In this document: positions 35,781 through 42,482 of the stretch, piece by piece
Layout of the letters: each line of letters starts with the position of its first letter
How positions within the stretch are numbered: the first letter of the stretch is position 1
DNA from: a virus
Reading direction: 5' to 3' (one strand)
IMG/VR virus record: IMGVR_UViG_3300023174_000268
Coordinates: 1 to 46,199 of that record
Length of the DNA stretch: 46,199 nucleotides
Position numbers and translations under genes: made by a program
The notes under the pieces: model-generated
The model's database searches: none
The model's input: the letters and a program-made list of their open reading frames with translations, nothing else
What the model was told of the DNA's origin: nothing

Positions 35781-35813
35781 CCCCACCAACCCTGCGTTTG
35801 CAGGGTAGTGGGG
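35781..35813. other. 12-bp interrupted inverted repeat
   Basis: CCCCAC-CAA-CCCTGC-GTTT-GCAGGG-TA-GTGGGG folds into one 12-bp stem with a small internal loop. It lies between the 72-residue gene and the 28-residue gene, with no U tract. It may stabilise RNA ends or cause pausing. Confidence 0.5.
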
Positions 35814-35822
35814 AATACTTGA

Positions 35823-36041
35823 TTAATCTTTCTTTGGTCTACCAGTTTTCTTTTGACCTAAAACAGTCTCTCTTCGAATGCCATGTTTGTTTGTATCTAT
35901 TTTTGTTGGCGGTCTTGGAGTTGTTATTCCAGATCTGAATTTACCTTGTGTAGGTTTCTTTCTTGCTGCTTCTTGAGATGTTACTGCGCCAGATGGTTGA
36001 TTATTTGGCGGAGTGGCCATACCTGTGCCATTTTCACTCAT
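35823..36041 (-). CDS. Basic, proline-rich protein with AT-hook-like tail (72 aa)
   Basis: Disordered N-terminus (MATPPNNQPSGAVTSQEAAR), then basic KKPTQGKFRSGITTPRPP and the end KKTGRPKKD, where GRPKK is an AT-hook-like motif. It may bind DNA. Coupled to the upstream gene by ATGA. Confidence 0.55.
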   Translation of the reverse strand: MSENGTGMATPPNNQPSGAVTSQEAARKKPTQGKFRSGITTPRPPTKIDTNKHGIRRETVLGQKKTGRPKKD

Positions 36042-36189
36042 TAATGAATTGTCTTGTCTGCTCAGGTGTTGAAGTCATGTTTAATGTTAAACCTGCTTCA
36101 CCATCTCTTGAAACATCAAGGATACCGCCAGGAATATTAGATATTCCTGTTTCGCTTCCTAATGATTCGCAACCACATTCAACGCACAT
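36034..36189 (-). CDS. Cysteine-knuckle miniprotein (51 aa)
   Basis: MCVECGCESLGSETGISNIP: three cysteines in the first seven residues, then a beta-rich region (DVSRDGEAGLTLNMTSTPEQ). Small MCxxCGC proteins are common in aquatic phages. Function unknown. Confidence 0.55.
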   Translation of the reverse strand: MCVECGCESLGSETGISNIPGGILDVSRDGEAGLTLNMTSTPEQTRQFINE

Positions 36190-36191
36190 TA

Positions 36192-36353
36192 TTACTTACC
36201 GCCGTTGCCAAGTCCTGCGCCATCTTGTGATGACTTGTCTGCTGCTGGAAATGCTGCTGCAGGTGCTTCTGTGTATGACTCTACTGGCCATGTTGATGCT
36301 GCTTCTACTTTTGAGGCTGTAAAGCCGTCTAAGTTAATTCCTTCTGTTGTCAT
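36192..36353 (-). CDS. Small Ala/Gly-rich protein (53 aa)
   Basis: MTTEGINLDGFTASKVEAAS, then an Ala/Pro-rich end with DGAGLGNGGK. ATAGGAG precedes the ATG. No family recognised; it could be a small structural or scaffold peptide. Confidence 0.5.
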   Translation of the reverse strand: MTTEGINLDGFTASKVEAASTWPVESYTEAPAAAFPAADKSSQDGAGLGNGGK

Positions 36354-36413
36354 TTTGTTCTCCTATAGGTTGTATTTAGATGGGTCTAGAAATCCATCCA
36401 TCCTACTATTGTA

Positions 36414-36536
36414 TCATTTTTTATATTTCTGGTGCCAACAATCGTCACAAACCATAATATATTTGCTTTCGGTAGTTGTCATGCGGGACGCTGGTTTATC
36501 ACATCCCACTATTTCACAAATTTCTTCTTTAGACAT
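36414..36536 (-). CDS. Zinc-binding miniprotein (40 aa)
   Basis: ICEIVGCDKPASRMTTTESK, then VCDDCWHQKYKK. C-x4-C and CxxCxxH give a likely zinc site. It starts at the last base of the lysine-rich gene (TAATG). Confidence 0.55.
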   Translation of the reverse strand: MSKEEICEIVGCDKPASRMTTTESKYIMVCDDCWHQKYKK

Positions 36537-36691
36537 TACTTCTTTTTAGTAGTCTTTTTAACTGCGGTCTTCTTGGCTGAGGCCTTCTTCTTGGCTGGGG
36601 CCTTTTTCTTGGCTGGGGCCTTCTTAGGCTCTTCTCCAAGCATTACCTTTACTTGTTGCTCTAGCAACCATAATCTTAGCTTATTAAACAT
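36536..36691 (-). CDS. HupB/histone-H1-like lysine-rich protein (51 aa)
   Basis: A short amphipathic start (FNKLRLWLLEQQVKVMLGEE) followed by a tail of repeated K-A-P-A-K-K units (PKKAPAKKK, APAKKK, ASAKK, TAVKKTTKKK). This matches the lysine/alanine/proline tails of actinobacterial HupB and histone H1. It probably binds DNA and could condense phage DNA or compete with host nucleoid proteins; inference. Coupled to the next gene. Confidence 0.65.
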   Translation of the reverse strand: MFNKLRLWLLEQQVKVMLGEEPKKAPAKKKAPAKKKASAKKTAVKKTTKKK

Positions 36692-36844
36692 TTATTCCCT
36701 ATCTATTTTATAAGTAATATAATCTATTACTTGTTTTGGTGTCCAGTCGTCTGGAAACTCAAAGTTTTTTATTTGATCTACTATTAACTTAGTATATTTT
36801 CTTTGAAAATATCCTTCTAGTTTATAGATCTCGTCTTGTTCCAT
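36692..36844 (-). CDS. Small helical protein (50 aa)
   Basis: EQDEIYKLEGYFQRKYTKLI, then FPDDWTPKQVIDYITYKID. The stop abuts the next ATG. A TAGAAT with TGC before it lies 5 nt upstream of the start and may give a leaderless mRNA. Confidence 0.55.
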   Translation of the reverse strand: MEQDEIYKLEGYFQRKYTKLIVDQIKNFEFPDDWTPKQVIDYITYKIDRE

Positions 36845-36868
36845 ACCTTATTCTAGCATTTATATGGT

Positions 36869-36900
36869 AAAGGGGCAAGACCCTTGGGCCCTGCCCCTTT
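36869..36900 (-). terminator. Terminator after the secreted coiled-coil gene
   Basis: AAAGGGGCA and TGCCCCTTT pair perfectly across a 14-nt loop. A/T tracts on both sides make it usable in both directions. Confidence 0.75.
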
Positions 36901-36911
36901 AACTGAATTAA

Positions 36912-37922
36912 TTACTTAATCCAATTTACCTTTAGCTTAGGGAACTTTGCGTTCCACTTTTTAGCCAAAGCATTGAACTTTGTCTTTAGATCTTCAATAG
37001 TTTTCTTTAAGGCTTCGTTCTCTGCCTTTAAAGTTGCTGTTGCTGAATCTGCTGCTGCTTTATCTGCTACACGACCAGCTTTTTCTGCTGCAAGTGCTGA
37101 GTTTGCTGCTGCTAACTCTGCATTCTTTGCTGCTAGTTCTGATAAAACGTCACGGACTACAATTGTAGCGCTTACAGAACCTACTGGCGCTGCTAAGCCT
37201 GTTACGGCTGTTGCTACTGTTGCATACGCAACTACTGTTACTGAACCAGTTGCAGGAATTGTTACTGTCTGCTCTTTTGTTCCAATTGTTGCTGTTACTG
37301 TGTCAGTTGTTAGCGCTGTTGATAGTGCTGATCCAGAGCTTGAAACCAAAGTATTAATTGTGGCTCCGCCCTTTAGATTACCAAACACGTCAAATCCAGA
37401 TACCTTAAGTACCTGTGATGTTCCCGCTGCTGCTGATGCAGGAGCAGTTAGTGTAATTGAGTTCAAAGCACCTGCGGTACCTTGTACATAGTAAACTGTT
37501 GTAGTTCCAGCACGAGTAATAGATACTGATCCTACTGCTGTACTTTTAGTATATACATAAAAGTCTGCTGATGTTCCAGTTCCTGTTGCAATTGATAGCG
37601 TTGATGTTCCAGATGATGCTGTTACTGCTGAACCAGTTGCTGCAAGAGCAGGTACAAGAGTTGCATTTACTGCAACTGCTGTTATTACTGTTCCTGTGTC
37701 TACTGATGTTACAGCAATCTTTAATGCATCTGCTGCATCAATACTGTTATCTGCTGGCACTGGTAGTGATACAGGAGTTGTTACTACTGTTCCACCCGTT
37801 GCTGCAGATCCCGCCACCGTTAATGTGACAGTTCCAGCATTAGCGTTAGCTGCTGGCGATACAAGCATTGTGCTAGTCAGGGCTGCAGCGATGATTAGCG
37901 ATACTTTCTTAAATGAGTTCAT
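36912..37922 (-). CDS. Secreted beta-rich protein with C-terminal coiled coil (336 aa)
   Basis: A signal peptide (MNSFKKVSLIIAAALTSTML, then VSPAANANA) with likely cleavage near residue 28. Residues 30-255 are Ala/Thr/Val/Ser/Gly-rich beta repeats (TVTLTVAGSAATGGTVVTT, SITLTAPASAAAGTS) like Ig-type or surface-layer domains. Residues 260-325 form a coiled coil (ELAAKNAELAAANSALAAEK) and the end is basic (KWNAKFPKLKVNWIK). An exported, wall-associated role is likely, for example masking receptors. It resembles host surface proteins, so it may be acquired. Confidence 0.65.
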   Translation of the reverse strand: MNSFKKVSLIIAAALTSTMLVSPAANANAGTVTLTVAGSAATGGTVVTTPVSLPVPADNSIDAADALKIAVTSVDTGTVITAVAVNATLVPALAATGSAVTASSGTSTLSIATGTGTSADFYVYTKSTAVGSVSITRAGTTTVYYVQGTAGALNSITLTAPASAAAGTSQVLKVSGFDVFGNLKGGATINTLVSSSGSALSTALTTDTVTATIGTKEQTVTIPATGSVTVVAYATVATAVTGLAAPVGSVSATIVVRDVLSELAAKNAELAAANSALAAEKAGRVADKAAADSATATLKAENEALKKTIEDLKTKFNALAKKWNAKFPKLKVNWIK

Positions 37923-37967
37923 TTATTTTATTCTCCTTCTTACTCTAATTCTTTCTGAATTAGAATT

Positions 37968-38207
37968 CTAGTTTATTATGTATGAGTTCCGCCATTGAGA
38001 CGGAGAGTGATTATTCTCTATTTCTTTTTTCGTATCAATGTCATCATACATTCGAACAACATGAACACAGGGATCTTGGCCTTCACCAAATTCTGTATCT
38101 TCTTGCTCTGACATTGGTAGTCCGTCATGTGTATAACATACTGGAGGTCCGCACCAACCTTTTTTAATTCCGTATGCCATCCATTCATCAAAATCTAACT
38201 TAGCCAT
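37968..38207 (-). CDS. Conserved actinophage-type protein (79 aa)
   Basis: DEWMAYGIKKGWCGPPVCYT, HDGLPMSEQED, and the end NNHSPSQWRNSY. This pattern is common in phages and some actinobacteria next to thioredoxin genes; function unknown. Overlaps the thioredoxin stop by 13 bp. Confidence 0.65.
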   Translation of the reverse strand: MAKLDFDEWMAYGIKKGWCGPPVCYTHDGLPMSEQEDTEFGEGQDPCVHVVRMYDDIDTKKEIENNHSPSQWRNSYIIN

Positions 38208-38500
38208 TCCGCCAACTCCTTTAAGAGTTTGTGTTTGGGCATTGCGCCAAGCACAGTATGGACAGGCTTTCCATTCCTAAATAATACCATAGTTGGTATT
38301 GATTGTACAGAGTATTCCTGAGCTTTTTCTGGATTCTCATCAACATTTAACTTACCTACGGGTAAACCATACTCATTTGATATCTCATCCAGGATTGGTG
38401 AGATCATTTTACAAGGGCCACACCATTCAGCCCAAAAATCAATCAAAATGAGATCATTAGACTCTACCTCTTGATTAAAAGTTTGATCTGTTAATATCAT
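38195..38500 (-). CDS. trxA: Thioredoxin
   Basis: 101 residues, a complete thioredoxin fold: IDFWAEWCGPCKMISPILDE with the active site WCGPC (26-30), the cis-proline SIPTM, and FRNGKPVHTVLGA. It reduces disulphides and can feed electrons to ribonucleotide reductase; the phage class II enzyme ends in a cysteine pair that would use it. No fused domain. Confidence 0.93.
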   Translation of the reverse strand: MILTDQTFNQEVESNDLILIDFWAEWCGPCKMISPILDEISNEYGLPVGKLNVDENPEKAQEYSVQSIPTMVLFRNGKPVHTVLGAMPKHKLLKELAEWLS

Positions 38501-38718
38501 TTTTCTTCTGGCTGAGCTTTCAATTGATCTGCTGCTTCATTAAATTTATCCATAAACATTTTAACAACAAAGTATGTTGACTCTGTGGCATTTTTGTTTA
38601 AAGCTGCGAGACTTTCCTCTGTACTCTGATCTTGAGGAAGAGCATTAGCCCACTTTTGAAAAAGGGCCGTCCCTACATCCTGAATTATTGACTCAAGTAC
38701 TGTCATTCTTTTATCCAT
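38497..38718 (-). CDS. Unknown helical protein (73 aa)
   Basis: ESIIQDVGTALFQKWANALP, then ESLAALNKNATESTYFVVKM. Helical and acidic. It overlaps the thioredoxin start by ATGA and the subtilase end by 8 bp, so the three are one translational unit. Confidence 0.55.
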   Translation of the reverse strand: MDKRMTVLESIIQDVGTALFQKWANALPQDQSTEESLAALNKNATESTYFVVKMFMDKFNEAADQLKAQPEEK

Positions 38719-39646
38719 TTAAAGATTTCTCCAATTCAAAGAAGTTGCCAAAATATTTTGGAAACTTTTTACCTCTATTAATTTTTTTAGAGGTCTTATT
38801 AATTAAATCAGTTATTTGTTTAACTGTATAATCTGGTTTAGCCTGTTTTAAAACAATCCATTGGGATGCTGCAATTTGAGTAGATACAGAGGTTCCAGAA
38901 ATTTTTTCAACAACGTTTCCTGGAGAAATAGCTTTAGATTTTCCTAAAGCATAAAAATCTGTTAGTAACTGGTCTGAATTACTGTCTATATCTATTCCAC
39001 TTCTAGAGCCAGCGCCAATGGCAAATGACTCTGGAATACAAGAAGGCCAGTCAATCATGTTGTAATCACCATCGTTTCCTGTAGGAAAAAACGCTGGAAC
39101 TCCAACAGATAACAAATTTTTAATTAACTGCTGTGTGCTTTCAACAACTGAACAATAGTGTCCAATCTTTGAATGATTATTGTCTCCAAAAGACATAGAA
39201 ACTGCTTTAATATTAAACTTATCTTTGTTAATATAAACCCAATCTAAAGCAGCGTCTACTGTTTTTTCACCAGCGGATTGTTTACCTAAGTTAGTGTTTT
39301 GTCCAATAATTCTAATAAAAACAATATTCATGTTAGGGTTTGTAGCAATTGCTACTGAAGCCATTTGAGTTCCGTGTTCAAATCCATTTTTTGTAATAGA
39401 TGATAATGGCAAGTGAGCAGACCCTGGGCCTTCCATAAAAGATTCACCATTAGGACAGGTTTTCCATTCTAATATACAAACTTCATATATAAGCTTTTCC
39501 TTAATAGATGGAATAGAAGTGTCTAACGCTGTGTCAAGGATTGCAAGGGTAGGAATTGTTTCTGTCTTATTTTTTATACCAGCTTGTGATGTTGAAGGTA
39601 TAGCCATTGCAAAGACTAATGCGCCTACTGCTATTTTTTTATTCAT
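38711..39646 (-). CDS. Secreted subtilisin-family (S8) serine protease, leaderless
   Basis: 311 residues. The signal peptide (MNKKIAVGALVFAMAIPSTS) ends near QAG. The S8 triad is visible: Asp38 in LAILDTALDTS, His91 in GFEHGTQMASVA and Ser253 in ISGTSVSTQ, with oxyanion Asn191 in PTGNDGDYN. Two cysteine pairs may form disulphides. No long pro-domain is seen, so activation or folding is unclear. A phage-made exported protease could process host surface proteins or other secreted phage proteins such as the 336-residue one; inference. TATTAT ends 6 nt before its ATG. Confidence 0.85.
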   Translation of the reverse strand: MNKKIAVGALVFAMAIPSTSQAGIKNKTETIPTLAILDTALDTSIPSIKEKLIYEVCILEWKTCPNGESFMEGPGSAHLPLSSITKNGFEHGTQMASVAIATNPNMNIVFIRIIGQNTNLGKQSAGEKTVDAALDWVYINKDKFNIKAVSMSFGDNNHSKIGHYCSVVESTQQLIKNLLSVGVPAFFPTGNDGDYNMIDWPSCIPESFAIGAGSRSGIDIDSNSDQLLTDFYALGKSKAISPGNVVEKISGTSVSTQIAASQWIVLKQAKPDYTVKQITDLINKTSKKINRGKKFPKYFGNFFELEKSLNG

Positions 39647-39652
39647 ATAGAA

Positions 39653-39681
39653 ATAATACTAAATGTGGGCAATCTTGTCAA
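39653..39681 (-). promoter_or_regulatory. Leaderless promoter of the subtilase gene
   Basis: TTGACA (39681-39676), 17 bp and TATTAT (39658-39653) on the minus strand; 6 nt to the ATG. Confidence 0.75.
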
Positions 39682-39685
39682 TAGC

Positions 39686-39856
39686 CTAGTTATCTTTATT
39701 TAGTTTAGCTGTATACCATTTACCAGCATCTAAGTCTGGGCCTTTTAGTTTATTTTCCTGCAATAAAATATCTATTGCCCTACTTAAGTATTCAATTTGA
39801 AATTGCATTCTAAGCATTTCCATTTCAAGCAATCTAATTCTTTCAGATTTTCTCAT
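39686..39856 (-). CDS. Small coiled-coil protein (56 aa)
   Basis: A heptad-patterned helix (RKSERIRLLEMEMLRMQFQI, EYLSRAIDILLQEN) followed by WYTAKLNKDN. Likely a dimeric coiled coil. Coupled to the upstream gene by TAATG. Confidence 0.6.
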   Translation of the reverse strand: MRKSERIRLLEMEMLRMQFQIEYLSRAIDILLQENKLKGPDLDAGKWYTAKLNKDN

Positions 39857-40215
39857 TAATCCATTCCATTTATATCTATAGGGGTAGGAGCTGTTGCTAA
39901 ACTACCACAGTTTGCACATTCCATGTCTAAAAAGTAAGTTGCAATTTCTCCATGTTCAAAAATTGCTTTTAAATCCCAAACAATGCTTCCACAGGGGCAC
40001 ACATGAGTTGGTGTCCCACGAAGATCCATTGCGTGATTATAATTTTGAGGCCTCAAATTATTTATATTTTTAGGTCCCTCTTCATCATCTTCATCTTCAT
40101 CATCTTCGTCTTCATCATTAATTACAAGGACTCTGTTTCTTTCAAGGAGATCTTTAATTACTCCTAAAGTAAGTAATCCAAACATAAGGGCAGAAAAACG
40201 GGAAAACCATTTCAT
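39856..40215 (-). CDS. Membrane-anchored acidic zinc-ribbon protein (119 aa), leaderless
   Basis: Membrane helix (FSRFSALMFGLLTLGVIKD), acidic linker (NDEDEDDEDEDDEEG), then CPCGSIVWDLKAIFEHGEIA and CANCGS, a CxC..CxxC ribbon. TATAAT (40227-40222) is 6 nt before the ATG with TTTACA 17 bp further. Function unknown. Confidence 0.6.
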   Translation of the reverse strand: MKWFSRFSALMFGLLTLGVIKDLLERNRVLVINDEDEDDEDEDDEEGPKNINNLRPQNYNHAMDLRGTPTHVCPCGSIVWDLKAIFEHGEIATYFLDMECANCGSLATAPTPIDINGMD

Positions 40216-40221
40216 AAATCT

Positions 40222-40250
40222 ATTATACTCTACACTTCAATAATTGTAAA
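40222..40250 (-). promoter_or_regulatory. Leaderless promoter TTTACA-17-TATAAT
   Basis: TTTACA (40250-40245), 17 bp, TATAAT (40227-40222) on the minus strand; embedded in the end of the Ntn-hydrolase gene. Confidence 0.7.
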
Positions 40251-40796
40251 GGGAGGTCTAACTGCCATATTAAATTTTGCAGCAGCCTCTAAAGCCATTC
40301 TTACACGTTGACGAGGTGTCTTTACTGCAGATGTAGAGAATAATGAGCCTAAAGCTAACTCTTGTCCAGCACCTTCAGCCATGTAAGGAACATCTGCTTC
40401 ACCAATATGAAAATCGCTATCCATTACAAATATTCTACCTGAGCCTTGGACTGTAATAATAAACACTCCACCTTCATCTCCGTCTTCAGTTCCTGGAGCT
40501 TGATTACCATATCCGTTATCTTTAAAAGTTTCTTTAACTGATTCTACAAATTTAGTACGCAAAAACTTATCTAGATTCTTGTACCCAGCAGTAGGCTTAT
40601 AAACTGGAGGGGTCCAGTTGTATTGTAATATTTGACCCATTCTAAAACTATCTACAAATCCTATGCCGTATTGACCAACTTTAAAAACCTTTGGATCCAC
40701 CCTTTGAAATATTATTCCGCTTTTATCTTCTGACGCAGCAGAATCGCCCCCTAACAGGACCTTGTTTTCATGGATTAAAGCTACTATAGCAGTCAT
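40230..40796 (-). CDS. Proteasome/HslV-like Ntn hydrolase
   Basis: 188 residues. After Met removal the N-terminus is Thr (T-A-I-V-A-L-I), the nucleophile position. NKVLLGGDSAASEDKSG, then RVDPKVFKVGQYGIGFVDSF follows the beta-type proteasome/HslV pattern (GGDSA, a lysine near residue 36, a G-rich strand). DKFLRTKFVESVKETF and the MDSDFHIGEAD and MAEGAGQELALGSL segments fit the family. No partner ATPase is seen nearby. A capsid-maturation, host-proteome or cell-wall role is possible; none is proven. It is leaderless (TATACT 6 nt before the ATG). Confidence 0.75.
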   Translation of the reverse strand: MTAIVALIHENKVLLGGDSAASEDKSGIIFQRVDPKVFKVGQYGIGFVDSFRMGQILQYNWTPPVYKPTAGYKNLDKFLRTKFVESVKETFKDNGYGNQAPGTEDGDEGGVFIITVQGSGRIFVMDSDFHIGEADVPYMAEGAGQELALGSLFSTSAVKTPRQRVRMALEAAAKFNMAVRPPFTIIEV

Positions 40797-40802
40797 ACAC
40801 CT

Positions 40803-40831
40803 AGTATACTAAATTTAAAATTCTGTGTCCA
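40803..40831 (-). promoter_or_regulatory. Leaderless promoter of the Ntn-hydrolase gene
   Basis: TGGACA (40831-40826), 17 bp and TATACT (40808-40803) on the minus strand; 6 nt to the ATG. Confidence 0.7.
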
Positions 40832-41129
40832 GCTCGTCAATATGGTGCTCATAATGGGCTAATTGCATTAATGATTCCTCAAGCTCAGCCTTTATGCGTA
40901 TAAGCTCCTGAAGGGCATTATAATATTTATCTTTCCACTCAGTTAATTCTTTTTCAATCTTATATAACTCAATTTTAAGGTCTTTTAAATCTAACTTAAG
41001 ATGATCCTGATCACGCTCAATACGCCTATTTTTTTCTTTGGCCATATCTCTTATTCCAGCAACTATGGCAGTTCCTATACCGCTTAATACAGCGGCACAA
41101 ATAGCAATAATGATAGCAGAGGATTCCAT
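40815..41129 (-). CDS. Membrane-anchored coiled-coil protein (104 aa)
   Basis: N-terminal membrane helix (SAIIIAICAAVLSGIGTAIV), then a long charged coiled coil (DLKDLKIELYKIEKELTEW, ELIRIKAELEESLMQLAHY). TATAAT lies 9 nt before the ATG. It resembles lysis-accessory or structural membrane proteins; no family recognised. Confidence 0.6.
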   Translation of the reverse strand: MESSAIIIAICAAVLSGIGTAIVAGIRDMAKEKNRRIERDQDHLKLDLKDLKIELYKIEKELTEWKDKYYNALQELIRIKAELEESLMQLAHYEHHIDELDTEF

Positions 41130-41157
41130 GATAAACTAATTATACCGTGAAATTAGT

Positions 41158-41394
41158 CTAAACTAATAGCTCCGATGCTGTGATTTCGTTACCAATATAT
41201 CGTCTTTTTACAATATATTCTTTGACGTGGTCTGATCCATTAGATCTGCCAGATAATATAATTACCCATCTAGGCTCTAATTTAGCAGATATGCATGTCT
41301 CGCATATTAAAAGATTAATTGGAAGCAGGAAAGATTTCTTTGCCTCTAATTTGTTTTTAGATTTGTTGCAACTGTAACATAATATTTTTTCCAT
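41158..41394 (-). CDS. Zinc-ribbon protein (78 aa)
   Basis: ILCYSCNKSKNKLEAKKSFL, then ICETCISAKLEPRWVIILSG: CxxC pairs about 25 apart. The CYSCNKSKxxLxxxxSxLLPxxLLxCExC pattern with PRW..ILxGR recurs in actinophage proteins. Coupled to the upstream gene by one base. Confidence 0.65.
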   Translation of the reverse strand: MEKILCYSCNKSKNKLEAKKSFLLPINLLICETCISAKLEPRWVIILSGRSNGSDHVKEYIVKRRYIGNEITASELLV

Positions 41395-41591
41395 TAAATT
41401 GAATCCTCAACGTGAGTAAAAACTATCTCATCTACAACTGTAAACTCTTCATTTTCCATAAGTTCGTTATACTCTATTCCGTTTTTGTTATAATTAACAA
41501 TTGATGCGTATGCACCAAGTTTCTCAACTGTTCCATGAAGATCTTCTGCGTGAATAAAAACAACATGGGTGATATCATAGTACTCTTTCAC
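41394..41591 (-). CDS. Unknown small alpha/beta protein (65 aa)
   Basis: EYYDITHVVFIHAEDLHGTV, then VDEIVFTHVEDSI. Two beta strands and one helix. Overlaps the upstream gene by 17 bp. Function unknown. Confidence 0.55.
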   Translation of the reverse strand: MKEYYDITHVVFIHAEDLHGTVEKLGAYASIVNYNKNGIEYNELMENEEFTVVDEIVFTHVEDSI

Positions 41592-41901
41592 TAGGCTTGC
41601 CCTCCAGCTCGCATCTTACTCCATATGATTCAAGCAGTCGCTTGACCTTTGTTACATAATCAATAACCATTTCTTTCTTGGTTCCCTCAAACTGTAAAAA
41701 ATTATCTTCATATAGTCGTAGTGCTAAAAACTGTGGATACATTACTATGTCCATCAAAAGCATTGATGGCTTCTTTATTTGATGAACCGCCTTCTTCATC
41801 TCAGGAGTATAAAATACTGGCTTATTGGGTTCGCCAGTCCATTCATTAACCCCGTATTTAAAATGCTCTTTGAGTCTATCTTGGCCTTTATCAATAAACA
41901 T
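41575..41901 (-). CDS. Unknown helical protein (108 aa)
   Basis: EHFKYGVNEWTGEPNKPVFY, then MKKAVHQIKKPSMLLMDIVM, ALRLYEDNFLQFEGTKKEMV. It resembles a conserved actinobacterial phage protein, role unknown. Overlaps the WhiB-like gene by 11 bp. Confidence 0.6.
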   Translation of the reverse strand: MFIDKGQDRLKEHFKYGVNEWTGEPNKPVFYTPEMKKAVHQIKKPSMLLMDIVMYPQFLALRLYEDNFLQFEGTKKEMVIDYVTKVKRLLESYGVRCELEGKPSERVL

Positions 41902-42202
41902 TTTTCTTCTTTAACTTCTTCCATAAGTCCTGCTCTTTGTGCAAATTCTTGGACTTATCAATTGATCCAGATGTTAGGTATACACCGCCCCATACGCCAG
42001 ATTCATTGCCCTCTACTCCAGATTCATAGCACATGCTAATTACTGGACAACTTAAACACATTTCGTCAATATTTTTTGCTATATTAGAATCAGATTCATA
42101 CTTTTCATAAAATAAATTAGTATCCATACCCCTACATATTGCAAGGTGAAACCAATCTAAATCATCTGAGTCTATGCCTAAATTATTTAAAATGTCTGAC
42201 AT
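41891..42202 (-). CDS. WhiB-family iron-sulphur regulator
   Basis: About 103 residues from ATG 42202. Four cysteines in the WhiB order: Cys23 (AICRGM), Cys49, Cys52 and Cys58 (CLSCPVISMC), then GVWGGVYL (about 69-76), the turn that binds region 4 of the primary sigma factor, and a basic end (DLWKKLKKKNVY) that can touch DNA. WhiB-like proteins bind sigma-A and change promoter choice; phage ones can repress host whiB targets. Longer starts add about 35 unconserved residues. The phage may use it to redirect host polymerase (inference). Confidence 0.88.
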   Translation of the reverse strand: MSDILNNLGIDSDDLDWFHLAICRGMDTNLFYEKYESDSNIAKNIDEMCLSCPVISMCYESGVEGNESGVWGGVYLTSGSIDKSKNLHKEQDLWKKLKKKNVY

Positions 42203-42410
42203 ACTTAGTGGGCAGCTTCCATATTCCGTTGTTGGCAACTGCAATTCGTTCTGCTGTTCCCCAGGTGTTCTCTTTGAACATTCCTTTAATACTGGTAAAA
42301 CCGCCACTATCTTTTTTCCAAATAATAAGATCGTAATTATCCCAATAAGGGGTTACACTCTTAGCCTTCTTAATAAAGACTTCGACACCTAGTTCTGTTA
42401 GATTTAACAT
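42183..42410 (-). CDS. Unknown small protein (75 aa)
   Basis: NLTELGVEVFIKKAKSVTPY, WDNYDLIIWKKDSGGF, then WGTAERIAVANNGIWKLP. Predicted beta-rich. Overlaps the WhiB-like start by 20 bp, so they are coupled. Confidence 0.6.
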   Translation of the reverse strand: MLNLTELGVEVFIKKAKSVTPYWDNYDLIIWKKDSGGFTSIKGMFKENTWGTAERIAVANNGIWKLPTKYVRHFK

Positions 42411-42449
42411 CGTTCCCTAAACATAAACCGCAGCATCCCACTGATATAT

Positions 42450-42479
42450 ATTATACAGCAAAACCTGCGGCTCTGTCAA
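42450..42479 (-). promoter_or_regulatory. TTGACA-N18-TATAAT promoter of the WhiB unit
   Basis: Minus-strand TTGACA (42479-42474), 18 bp and TATAAT (42455-42450). CCGCAG and CTGCGG flank the -10 region and could form a hairpin in the leader or a regulatory repeat. Confidence 0.7.
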
Positions 42480-42482
42480 TGA

